Shown here piece after piece: positions 1-6,344 of a stretch of 8,161 bases of DNA; within the stretch, counting starts at the first letter, position 1; the number at the start of each line of letters is the position of its first letter. The translations under genes and the position numbers were made by a program. The notes below the pieces were generated by a model that had not been told where the DNA came from, searched no databases, and was given only the letters and a program-made list of their open reading frames with translations. The DNA comes from CAZJOD01 sp964547525 (GTDB taxonomy: Bacteria; Bacillota; Clostridia; JAAYHZ01): positions 1 through 8,161 of the forward strand of contig CAZJOD010000164.1 of NCBI GenBank assembly GCA_964547525.1, read 5' to 3'.

Positions 1-897
1 ATGTTATTAGGAGTACCATTGATTTTCGAAACAATGTACAAAAAAATCTGGGATGCCATACGTAAGAATAATATGGAAGAAAAATTAAATAAGGCTTTGA
101 AAATAAGCAATTTTTTGCTTAAATTTAAAATTGATTTACGCAAGAAATTATTTGCAAAAGTTCATGATAATTTCGGTGGGCACATTCGCTTATTCATAAG
201 CGGTGCAGCTGCAATTGATCCGCAAGTATCAAAAGGTTTTCAAGGGTTCGGTATTAATATATTGCAAGGTTACGGTTTAACAGAATGCTCTCCTATTGTA
301 ACTTTAAACAGACCTACTCAATTTAACGATGCATCTGCGGGAGTTCCACTACCTAATTTGGATGTGAAAATAGATCAACCTGATTCCGATGGTATCGGTG
401 AGGTAATTGTAAAAGGTGACAGTGTTATGAAAGGTTATTTTCAAGCCGACGACCTTACGAAAGAAGTATTTACCAAAGACGGATATTTTAAAACCGGAGA
501 TTATGCCTATATGGATAATATGAAATTTGTATATATAACCGGAAGAAAAAAGAATGTTATTGTCACTAAAAATGGAAAGAATATTTTCCCTGAAGAAATC
601 GAAACATTATTAGGCCGGAAAGAGTATATCAAAGAAAGCATGGTATATGGTAAAGAAACCGATGACGATGACGATCTGATCGTAGCCGCGTCAATATATC
701 CTAATTATGAAAAATTACAAGAAGACGGAAAAGATACGGATGATATTACAATTGAAAAAATGATCAATGAGTATGTAAAAGAAGTTAATAAAGAATTGGT
801 TTCATATAAAGTAATCAAAGATGTTAATATTAGAAAAGAAGAGTTTACAAAGACCACAACAGGTAAAATTAAAAGATATCTTGAAAATAACGAATAA
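1..897 (+). CDS. Long-chain acyl-CoA synthetase (AMP-forming), C-terminal part, truncated by window start
   Basis: This enzyme activates a fatty acid with ATP to an acyl-adenylate and transfers it to CoA in the cytoplasm or at the inner membrane face. The 298 visible residues carry the second half of the ANL (adenylate-forming) fold: SGAAAID at 67-73, the adenine-binding YGLTE at 91-95, YFKTGD at 162-167 with the ribose-binding Asp, the hinge GRKKN at 181-185, then the mobile C-terminal domain ending in TTTGKIKR at 285-292 with the catalytic Lys289. Family members are usually about 550-650 residues, so the N-terminal half, including the phosphate-binding loop, lies outside the window. The Met at base 1 is probably internal. 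An Asp-rich stretch (221-225) lies in the C-terminal domain. The gene ends in TAA just before a strong terminator. The family is clear from the motifs; chain-length preference is inferred from overall resemblance to FadD-type enzymes and is not proven. Confidence 0.9.
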   Translation: MLLGVPLIFETMYKKIWDAIRKNNMEEKLNKALKISNFLLKFKIDLRKKLFAKVHDNFGGHIRLFISGAAAIDPQVSKGFQGFGINILQGYGLTECSPIVTLNRPTQFNDASAGVPLPNLDVKIDQPDSDGIGEVIVKGDSVMKGYFQADDLTKEVFTKDGYFKTGDYAYMDNMKFVYITGRKKNVIVTKNGKNIFPEEIETLLGRKEYIKESMVYGKETDDDDDLIVAASIYPNYEKLQEDGKDTDDITIEKMINEYVKEVNKELVSYKVIKDVNIRKEEFTKTTTGKIKRYLENNE

Positions 898-913
898 TAT
901 TCTCTCCTTTGTT

Positions 914-950
914 AAAAAACAAGTCCGGGCATGCCTTGGGCTTGTTTTTT
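914..950 (+). terminator. Intrinsic terminator of the acyl-CoA synthetase gene
   Basis: AAAAAACAAG (914-923) pairs perfectly with CTTGTTTTTT (941-950). A few further G-C and G-U pairs continue inward, around a loop containing CATGC. The T-run sits at the 3' edge of the stem. It lies 17 bases after the TAA of the acyl-CoA synthetase, which fits a rho-independent terminator on the plus strand. Confidence 0.85.
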
Positions 951-954
951 ATAT

Positions 955-983
955 AAAAAAAACAGGAAGATACAAACTTCCTG
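955..983 (-). terminator. Intrinsic terminator of the cysteine-rich DUF3795-type gene
   Basis: On the minus strand CAGGAAG (983-977) pairs with CTTCCTG (969-963) over a 7-base loop, and eight T follow (962-955). The stem is perfect. It lies 39 bases beyond the TAA of the minus-strand gene at 1023-1403. It is almost contiguous with the plus-strand terminator at 914-950, so the convergent pair is insulated in both directions. Confidence 0.8.
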
Positions 984-1022
984 CTGTAAAGACTGAAATT
1001 TTATCTATGAAAGTCTGTCCGC

Positions 1023-1403
1023 TTACCTTAAGCAAACAGGTAGAGAGTTGATGCTGTGATGACTTTCATAACATTTTCTGCAATTCCCACGAATAGAACA
1101 ATATGTACTGGTGCATACACATATATCTTCAGAAAATCTTTTAACTTGCTTTTCTAAATTTTTCAAGTGTTCTTCCTGAGTAACATTTTCCGGTTTTAAT
1201 TCTTTCATAATTTTACACGGAACTTCCGAACACTGCCCACAATTATCATAACCGTGGTTTTTCACACAGCATTCATAAATTTCACATATCCTTTTATTAG
1301 CTTCTTTAACCCAAAAAGGTTTTCCGGAAATAACAAAACATCCTGTACATTTGCTCTTAAAATATTCACAGTCATTACAAACAATGCCACAAGCACTCAA
1401 CAT
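1023..1403 (-). CDS. Cysteine-rich DUF3795-type protein with a C-terminal CxC...CxxC...LPxC module
   Basis: This small soluble protein of 126 residues has 17 cysteines (about 13%). The N-terminal part, roughly residues 4-68, reads as DUF3795: CGIVCNDC at 5-12, CTGC at 19-22, a CEIYECC block at 40-46 and CGQCSEVPC at 55-63. After a Lys/Glu-rich linker (70-92) comes a second cysteine group, C95-x-C97, C102, C108-x2-C111, His115-His116 and a closing LPVCLR. This second group resembles the short Cys/His motif of DUF6485-type proteins. The cysteines suggest zinc or iron-sulfur binding. No biochemical function is established to my knowledge. There is no signal peptide or membrane segment. The ATG is preceded by GGGGGAG (1411-1417) at 7 bases, which fixes the start. 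It is monocistronic, with its own promoter-like elements and terminator. Assignment to DUF3795 is from recall of the cysteine spacing; the C-terminal assignment is weaker. Confidence 0.8.
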   Translation of the reverse strand: MLSACGIVCNDCEYFKSKCTGCFVISGKPFWVKEANKRICEIYECCVKNHGYDNCGQCSEVPCKIMKELKPENVTQEEHLKNLEKQVKRFSEDICVCTSTYCSIRGNCRKCYESHHSINSLPVCLR

Positions 1404-1442
1404 GTATTATCTCCCCCTATCAATTAGATATTTTATATATTA

Positions 1443-1471
1443 ATTATATCCTAAAAATATTAAAAATACAA
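1443..1471 (-). promoter_or_regulatory. Putative sigma-A promoter of the DUF3795-type gene
   Basis: Read on the minus strand, TTGTAT (1471-1466) and a perfect TATAAT (1448-1443) are separated by 17 bases. This would start transcription near 1436 and leave a leader of about 33 bases containing the GGGGGAG ribosome site. The -35 box matches only 3 of 6 positions and the region is AT-rich, so chance is possible. Confidence 0.5.
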
Positions 1472-1593
1472 CGTTAACCAGCAAGTTATATATATTTTCA
1501 CAGTATATTAACAATTCTACTCCGGTCATATAAAATGCCTATCCCCTGTTGCTTAATGAAAGCGTATTTTTCATTCTAAGTAATCTCATAATT

Positions 1594-1613
1594 GTTCTTA
1601 TAAATTTTAGAAC
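1594..1613. promoter_or_regulatory. Imperfect 20-bp palindrome, possible operator
   Basis: GTTCT and AGAAC are arranged symmetrically around an AT-rich 10-base centre. The site ends about 33 bases before the proposed -35 box of the downstream membrane-protein gene. Dyad symmetry at this place is typical of a regulator site, but the arms are only 5 bp and the region is AT-rich, so it may be chance. No regulator is assigned. Confidence 0.2.
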
Positions 1614-1645
1614 ACATTTAATACATTCCATTTATAAAATATCGG

Positions 1646-1674
1646 TTTTCAGGTGCTTTCAGATGTGATATACT
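1646..1674 (+). promoter_or_regulatory. Putative sigma-A promoter of the zinc-ribbon membrane protein gene
   Basis: TTTTCA (1646-1651) and TATACT (1669-1674) are spaced by 17 bases. Transcription would begin near 1681, giving a short leader of about 24 bases with AAAGGA at 1692-1697. Box matches are 4/6 and 5/6. Confidence 0.5.
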
Positions 1675-1704
1675 CTATATACTTGCTAAAGAAAGGATTA
1701 AATA

Positions 1705-2277
1705 ATGGATAACTTAAAATTCTACCCACTTGGTTATTCTCAGAAGATGTATAATAGAATTAAAACAAAAAAAGTACTGTTTGCGTTGAGCATAGTGGTT
1801 ATAGTATTGCTTTTACCGTTGCTTTATACAAGCCTGACTGACGAATATGTCATAGTGGCTTCTCACGTACCATACATAATATTAGTCGTTATTATCATAT
1901 TTTTAATTATTCTTTTAATGACAACGGGTAAAAATCATGAATCCACTTTCGAAGGTGAAATTTTTAAAAAGGAAATCGCAAAAGTTACTCATAAAAGTGG
2001 TAAAGTCACATATAACAGCAGACTTTGGATTAATGATGTAAATAATTATCATGTTTATTGTGATCTTTTCGTTGATAAGAAAGAACGAAAAGCAGGTAAA
2101 CAAAAACAATATTTGTATTATAAATCAGGTGATATAATTAAAAAGATTTATGGGTTGCGTTTTCCTGAAAAATTAGATAAGTCATCGGATGAGAGTTTAA
2201 TATGTGTAAAATGTGGTCATATGAATAATCCAAATCAAAATAAATGCACTAAATGCCGATTCATACTGTTTAAATAA
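1705..2277 (+). CDS. Uncharacterised two-helix membrane protein with C-terminal zinc ribbon
   Basis: I do not recognise the family of this 190-residue protein. Two hydrophobic helices lie at about 23-44 and 53-73, joined by a short loop, so both termini should be on the same side, most likely the cytoplasm. Residues 75-160 form a charged, probably beta-rich domain. The C-terminus holds a compact zinc ribbon, C167-x2-C170 and C181-x2-C184, with the G-x-x-N spacing usual for such ribbons. The ATG has AAAGGA at a 7-base distance. It appears to be a single-gene unit between a divergent neighbour and a convergent one. Membrane-anchored zinc ribbons often act in protein-protein contacts or regulation, but nothing here tells which. 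Confidence 0.75.
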   Translation: MDNLKFYPLGYSQKMYNRIKTKKVLFALSIVVIVLLLPLLYTSLTDEYVIVASHVPYIILVVIIIFLIILLMTTGKNHESTFEGEIFKKEIAKVTHKSGKVTYNSRLWINDVNNYHVYCDLFVDKKERKAGKQKQYLYYKSGDIIKKIYGLRFPEKLDKSSDESLICVKCGHMNNPNQNKCTKCRFILFK

Positions 2278-2290
2278 ATAATCTTTTTGC

Positions 2291-2330
2291 AGTAGAATCA
2301 AATATAAATTAATTATTTAATTTGAATACT
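2291..2330. other. AT-rich hairpin between convergent genes
   Basis: AGTA...TCAAAT-a-TAAAT pairs with ATTTA-ATTTGA...TACT around a TAATT loop. The hairpin covers the minus-strand stop codon (2309-2311). Neither strand has an adjacent clean T-run, so it would be at best a weak bidirectional terminator for the two genes that converge here. No other terminator was seen in the 31-bp gap. Confidence 0.25.
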
Positions 2331-2767
2331 CCAATTTGTGTTATTTTTTTATCGAATATTACAGTATTATGTCCCTTTTTAGGATAGCTTACATTTTTAC
2401 TGACAGAATCCACATGAACGATTATACTGTTTTTAATATTAAAGCATACCAGTTCCAGGACATCTCCGTCACATACATAAGTCCCGATTTTTCCGGAGGA
2501 AAAATCCCCAATGCAAAAACCGTTTTTATACAAGAATACTTGAGGTTCAGGATTTTTTACAGATAGAATGACAGAACCTTCAGAGTATAGTTTCATCTCG
2601 GTAGTGGCACATATACCTAATTCATTTTGCCCTTTATTCCTGTCATCATATATAATACCGGTAAAAATTTGAAAAACAAATACCATTAATATTAAAGCTG
2701 TCATTACCGAAATAAATAATATTTTATAAAAAGATTTTAATTCATTGTCTATAAACAAAAAAATCAC
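2309..2767 (-). CDS. Small single-pass membrane-anchored protein, unknown function (start uncertain)
   Basis: This is an ORF of up to 152 residues with one hydrophobic helix at about 15-39. A domain of about 110 residues follows, presumably exposed outside. It is beta-rich in appearance, with a VFLYKNGFCIGDF segment (77-89), a DGD turn (100-102) and a VSKNVSYPKKG segment (122-132). The layout vaguely recalls small anchored proteins of Clostridia, but I cannot name a family. The longest start is GTG at 2767, which lies inside the terminator stem of the upstream mannosidase gene and has no ribosome site. An in-frame TTG at 2758 has GGGTGA five bases before it and would give 149 residues. Met22 would cut into the membrane helix and is unlikely. 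A TATAAT at 2811-2816 could be a -10 box but lacks a good -35. It converges on the gene ending at 2277. Confidence 0.6.
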   Translation of the reverse strand: MIFLFIDNELKSFYKILFISVMTALILMVFVFQIFTGIIYDDRNKGQNELGICATTEMKLYSEGSVILSVKNPEPQVFLYKNGFCIGDFSSGKIGTYVCDGDVLELVCFNIKNSIIVHVDSVSKNVSYPKKGHNTVIFDKKITQIGVFKLNN

Positions 2768-2795
2768 CCGGTAAAGATTCTAACCGGATGATTTT
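2757..2795 (-). terminator. Intrinsic terminator after the alpha-mannosidase gene
   Basis: On the minus strand the arm 2795-2783 (AAAATCATCCGGT) pairs with 2772-2760 over a 10-base loop, with one G-U pair. A T-run follows, reaching 2757. It begins 17 bases after the mannosidase TAA. The right flank on the plus strand is also T-rich, so it could work both ways. The stem includes the GTG that would start the next gene, so readthrough and translation of that gene depend on this structure. Confidence 0.75.
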
Positions 2796-2811
2796 ATTTT
2801 ATTCTACGAAA

Positions 2812-5616
2812 TTATAATATCACTTTAATTGATTCTACGGAATATGCTCCTAATGTAATATATAATTTGTTATCGGTATATTCTACCACCCCGTCAACTT
2901 TATCTTCATCCAAATCAACATTGAAGGCTTGTTTTATATTTGAATTCAATATAACGGTAGCTTTTTCTTCATTTCCGGATACATTATATAATCTTAAGAT
3001 CATTCCTGTTTGATCTTGCGAAAGTTTTACTGCGGATATATAAACGTTACTTGCATCTAATGCCAAGTATGATCCTTTTGGAGCAAGCTCTCCTTTTTGA
3101 ATTTTTCCCGATATAAATGATAAAGGATGCCTGTATATAAGTGACTCTTTTTCCGGTACACTCACATTTTCAGACAATACCTGAACCGAAAATTCCATAT
3201 GATGGTTACATAATTCGGGATGAGGATCGGGATCATAAGAGCTTCTTATTAAATCTATTGATATGGAGTCGTTAACACATACAAACCCGTATTTTGTCTT
3301 AGCATGAACGGCAATTTTAGAGCCTGTGTTTCTCGTTGCCGTTACATAACCTATACCGGGTCGATCATCGGTGTTTTCTTTACGATCTATACTGCCAAAA
3401 GCAATACCGTATTTATAGTCTTCACATTTATAACTAAACGGTACTGTAAAATTCAATTGAGGTATTCCTTTATCAGGCTTACCAACTTCAAGCCATTCGC
3501 AATCAACAATATAATTTAACGAGTCGGATAGTGAATCCAGTCCTATAAAAACCTTTAATTTTGAATTCATGATTTCCACATCGTAACTTATATTTTTTCT
3601 TAAAAGGCCGGAACCGTTCTCAACACGCACATTTTTAACACAACCTCTAAAATCTTTGATTTCCTTATATCTTCCTACAATCCACGAGGTCATTCCTCTT
3701 GATGTGTCCTCAAGAATATACCTTAGCATACAAGATGGTTCATTAATCAATTCTTCACCTGTAGCTTTGTCAATCAAAGATATAACGGACATATCGTTGC
3801 TGTCGAATGTTACCGAGATTTTTTCATTATCCAGTTTATATTCCGAATATACATGAGTTCTATCATATAACCTTAGCACTTCGGGAAGTTTTTCTACGGA
3901 TCTTTGAGATACGGTGACCGTAGTATAACCTGTAGGCGGCACCTTAACCAATAATAATATTTTAACATATGAATGTCCCCAAAATGTCGAAGAATTCCGA
4001 CGGGTCCTGCCGAAATCAATAATTTGAAAAGGTATGTCTTTTTGGTCCGAATCGGCAACTTTCAATCCGGACAAGTCACCGGGCCAATCCCATATTACTA
4101 TTTCGCACAATTCTTCGCGTTCAAAAGGAAGTGAGTTGAATATATGCACAACCCTGTTTATACCTTTTCCGCGCTCAGTCTGTGGAGGGTTATATATGGA
4201 CAAACCATAACCTACTCCCGCTCCTTCTGAATTTGATGATAGCAAGTCACAATTTTCACTTATAAGATTCGCGGTATTTATCTTATCCGCAATCGCTCTC
4301 ATAGCTTTTGATTGCTCCGTATTAGCTATCGCCATAGTCTGTTGAAATTGACCCATTGCATATTCTCTTGTATCTATAACACCGGAGCCGGGCAGTATGT
4401 CATGAAAATGATTAAATAATGTTTTGCACCAAGCACTTTCAAAACCTTTTAAATCATACTTGGCTCCCTCGAATACAGCCGCCATCGAACTTAAAGTTTC
4501 GGAATCATATAGTCTGTCTTCAGAAACGCGGTTCGCCATCTTTATTCTGCTTTGAGATGTATAACATCCGGTAAAAATAGCATTCTTTTCGCACTTAATA
4601 ACAGGGAATAAATTCCTGTGATTCTTAACAATATCAAAATACTCATGCATAGTGCCGAATTTTATAGAAGGAAATATAGGCCATGAAGCCATATCGATAC
4701 ATTTTTCAATATCTCTTCTGGTTGCACCTCCACCATGATTTCCTACTCCATAAACCCTTAACAAAGTATCCACCCCGGTCCTATTCCAAAATTCAGGCAT
4801 ATACATAACCATATTTGAATTTAACTCGGAGTTATACCAATCAGGTTCAATATGAACCAAAACCTTTTTACCGGAGGGTGATTCCCAGTTCTGCAAGTAT
4901 ATACCGTTTGCATCTCCTCTACAGTGATAGTAATATTCAATTCCACCTTTATTCATGATTTCGGGAACATTAATATTATGACCGAAAGTATCCGGTTCAA
5001 AATCTATTTTTAATTTTTTACCGTCTATGCCGAATAATTTGGATAAATATTTTTTCGTGTACAAAATATGGCGAACCAAGCTTTCACCATTGGTCATATT
5101 CTTATCTGTTTCAACCCATGTAGTAGCAGTAAGCTCCCATCTTCCTTCATGAACACGTTTCTTTATTTCTTCTAACATATCAGGATCAAATTCTTCTACA
5201 ATTTTATAAACCGACGCTTGGCTTTGAGAAAAAGTAAAATCCGAGTATTCGTTCATAAAGTCCAGCATAGTCCTGAATGTATCCAGTGTTACCGCAACCG
5301 TTTCGTCATAAGCCCACATCCAGTTCATGTCTATATGCGCATGTGCGGCACATATGACTTTCCATGTTTTCGCAAACACAGAGGCATGACACATGTCTTT
5401 CTCTACGGACTTACACGCAGCATCATTTAACGTACCGTCCTTAACAAATGAGACATACAACGTATCTATTCCTTCGTTAAGAATTCGCGCTACTTCTTCG
5501 TTTTCATTGTATTGCAGAAGTTTTCCCAAATATAACATCTGAGCCGTAATACGATCGCCCCAATAGCTGTTTGCCTTATTTCTCATTTCATAGAGTTTTT
5601 CAAATCGAGTATTCAT
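2812..5616 (-). CDS. Alpha-mannosidase, glycoside hydrolase family 38
   Basis: This retaining, zinc-dependent exo-alpha-mannosidase would release mannose from alpha-mannosides. It has 934 residues and no signal peptide, so it is presumably cytoplasmic and acts on imported oligosaccharides. In order there is an N-terminal helical part (1-85), the GH38 catalytic barrel (about 86-370) and a helical middle domain (about 375-460). A large C-terminal beta region (about 480-934) follows. Zinc and catalytic residues are visible: AHAHIDMNWMW with His94 and Asp96, EPDTFGH with the nucleophile Asp209, VGNHGGG near 290-297, and FNHFHDILPGSG with His403, His405 and Asp406. The length suits the family. The start chosen is ATG at 5616, because AAGGAG (5630-5625) sits 8 bases before it. 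The GTG three codons upstream overlaps that ribosome site and is rejected. It follows iorB after a 154-bp gap and ends at a terminator. Exact linkage specificity cannot be read from the sequence. Confidence 0.93.
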   Translation of the reverse strand: MNTRFEKLYEMRNKANSYWGDRITAQMLYLGKLLQYNENEEVARILNEGIDTLYVSFVKDGTLNDAACKSVEKDMCHASVFAKTWKVICAAHAHIDMNWMWAYDETVAVTLDTFRTMLDFMNEYSDFTFSQSQASVYKIVEEFDPDMLEEIKKRVHEGRWELTATTWVETDKNMTNGESLVRHILYTKKYLSKLFGIDGKKLKIDFEPDTFGHNINVPEIMNKGGIEYYYHCRGDANGIYLQNWESPSGKKVLVHIEPDWYNSELNSNMVMYMPEFWNRTGVDTLLRVYGVGNHGGGATRRDIEKCIDMASWPIFPSIKFGTMHEYFDIVKNHRNLFPVIKCEKNAIFTGCYTSQSRIKMANRVSEDRLYDSETLSSMAAVFEGAKYDLKGFESAWCKTLFNHFHDILPGSGVIDTREYAMGQFQQTMAIANTEQSKAMRAIADKINTANLISENCDLLSSNSEGAGVGYGLSIYNPPQTERGKGINRVVHIFNSLPFEREELCEIVIWDWPGDLSGLKVADSDQKDIPFQIIDFGRTRRNSSTFWGHSYVKILLLVKVPPTGYTTVTVSQRSVEKLPEVLRLYDRTHVYSEYKLDNEKISVTFDSNDMSVISLIDKATGEELINEPSCMLRYILEDTSRGMTSWIVGRYKEIKDFRGCVKNVRVENGSGLLRKNISYDVEIMNSKLKVFIGLDSLSDSLNYIVDCEWLEVGKPDKGIPQLNFTVPFSYKCEDYKYGIAFGSIDRKENTDDRPGIGYVTATRNTGSKIAVHAKTKYGFVCVNDSISIDLIRSSYDPDPHPELCNHHMEFSVQVLSENVSVPEKESLIYRHPLSFISGKIQKGELAPKGSYLALDASNVYISAVKLSQDQTGMILRLYNVSGNEEKATVILNSNIKQAFNVDLDEDKVDGVVEYTDNKLYITLGAYSVESIKVIL

Positions 5617-5654
5617 GGACTTCACTCCTTATTCAATTACATTTATTATCAACA

Positions 5655-5690
5655 ACACCGGTCTGAAATAACTTTTATTTCGACCGGTGT
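5655..5690. other. Long hairpin in the iorB-mannosidase spacer (terminator or leader element)
   Basis: ACACCGGTC (5655-5663) pairs perfectly with GACCGGTGT (5682-5690). GAAATAA (5665-5671) pairs with TTATTTC (5675-5681) around a CTT loop. This gives 16 bp with a single bulged T. No T-run follows on either strand, so it is not a standard intrinsic terminator. It lies 80 bases past the iorB stop and about 40 bases before the mannosidase start. It may be a U-poor terminator for iorAB, an mRNA leader structure or a DNA operator. Confidence 0.55.
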
Positions 5691-5770
5691 ATGCCGCTTT
5701 TATACCGGTAACGTCATACCTTTTTTATGATTTCAATGCAATAAAATAAAGTATTTGCACTATATTCTTA

Positions 5771-6343
5771 TTATACATTATATCCCATTTCAAAGGCTTT
5801 TAGATTCATATCCAAAAATTTAGCCGGGACTGTTTTTTTAATACATTCCAACCAAACATCTTTCTCTATATTTGAAGACTTAGCCATTACACCAATTAAA
5901 ACTACATTGACAGCCTTCACTGTCCCGGATTGCTTTGCAAGTGAAAGAGCATCAACTGTCACCATTTTTATCGGATTATCGGCCAATTGGGGTGTTATAT
6001 TTTCCGGATACTTTGCAGCTCCGGTAATTACAGGCATAGGATCAATTTTTTGTGTATTAACTATTAAAGTTCCGCCTTTCTTACAGTATCCGGCCCATCT
6101 TGAAGCTTCCAGTTCTTCAAAAGCCAATACTATATCCGCTTCACCGACCGCTATAACAGGTGAATAAACTTTGTCCCCATATTTTACGTAAGTGACCACA
6201 CTTCCGCCTCTTTGCGCCATACCGTGCACTTCTGACATCTTAACATCATACCCTTGTGCCATGGCGACATTGCCTAAGATTTTACTTGCCAACAGCGTGC
6301 CTTGTCCACCCACTCCTACTATCATAATTGATGTAACCGCCAT
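5771..6343 (-). CDS. iorB: Indolepyruvate:ferredoxin oxidoreductase, beta (gamma-domain) subunit
   Basis: This is the small subunit of the two-subunit enzyme that oxidises indole-3-pyruvate and related aryl pyruvates, with CoA and ferredoxin, to aryl-acetyl-CoA and CO2. The 190 residues match the pyruvate ferredoxin oxidoreductase gamma-type domain: GVGGQGTLLAS at 10-20, SEVHGMAQRGGSV at 37-49, GEADIVLAFEELEA at 67-80 and a NVVLIG segment at 146-151. Length is normal for IorB. The ATG at 6343 follows the iorA TAA after one base, with a GGTGG-type ribosome site inside the end of iorA, so translation is probably coupled. A longer reading frame back to 6385 overlaps iorA and adds 14 residues that do not fit the family start, so it was rejected. 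No terminator with a T-run follows directly; the hairpin at 5655-5690 is the only candidate. Confidence 0.95.
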   Translation of the reverse strand: MAVTSIMIVGVGGQGTLLASKILGNVAMAQGYDVKMSEVHGMAQRGGSVVTYVKYGDKVYSPVIAVGEADIVLAFEELEASRWAGYCKKGGTLIVNTQKIDPMPVITGAAKYPENITPQLADNPIKMVTVDALSLAKQSGTVKAVNVVLIGVMAKSSNIEKDVWLECIKKTVPAKFLDMNLKAFEMGYNV

Positions 6344-6344
6344 G

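Larger units (their letters stand above)
1404..1704. other. 300-bp divergent intergenic region
   Basis: No ORF with a credible start is visible here. The region separates two divergently transcribed genes and holds a promoter-like pair for each: 1443-1471 on minus and 1646-1674 on plus. Two small inverted repeats also lie in it: AATGAAA/TTTCATT (1555-1561 with 1569-1575) and GTTCT/AGAAC (1594-1598 with 1609-1613). The rest is AT-rich with no recognised RNA or riboswitch. Confidence 0.6.

Noticed and set aside
1..3. ATG at base 1 as a genuine start of the acyl-CoA synthetase
   Set aside because: The protein would lack the whole N-terminal half of the fold, and the window simply begins here, so it is most likely an internal Met.
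821..1051. Plus-strand ORF overlapping the end of the acyl-CoA synthetase
   Set aside because: It runs through both terminator hairpins and into the DUF3795-type gene, has no ribosome binding site and shows no family features.
1598..1612. Possible PerR/Fur-type box in TTATAAATTTTAGAA
   Set aside because: It matches only part of a 7-1-7 type consensus in AT-rich DNA, and the downstream gene has no link to iron or peroxide; it is kept only as an unnamed palindrome.
5218..5430. Plus-strand ORF opposite the mannosidase; similar ones at 3304-3519 and 3656-3856
   Set aside because: They lie wholly inside a well-supported GH38 gene on the other strand and have no domain features or ribosome sites.
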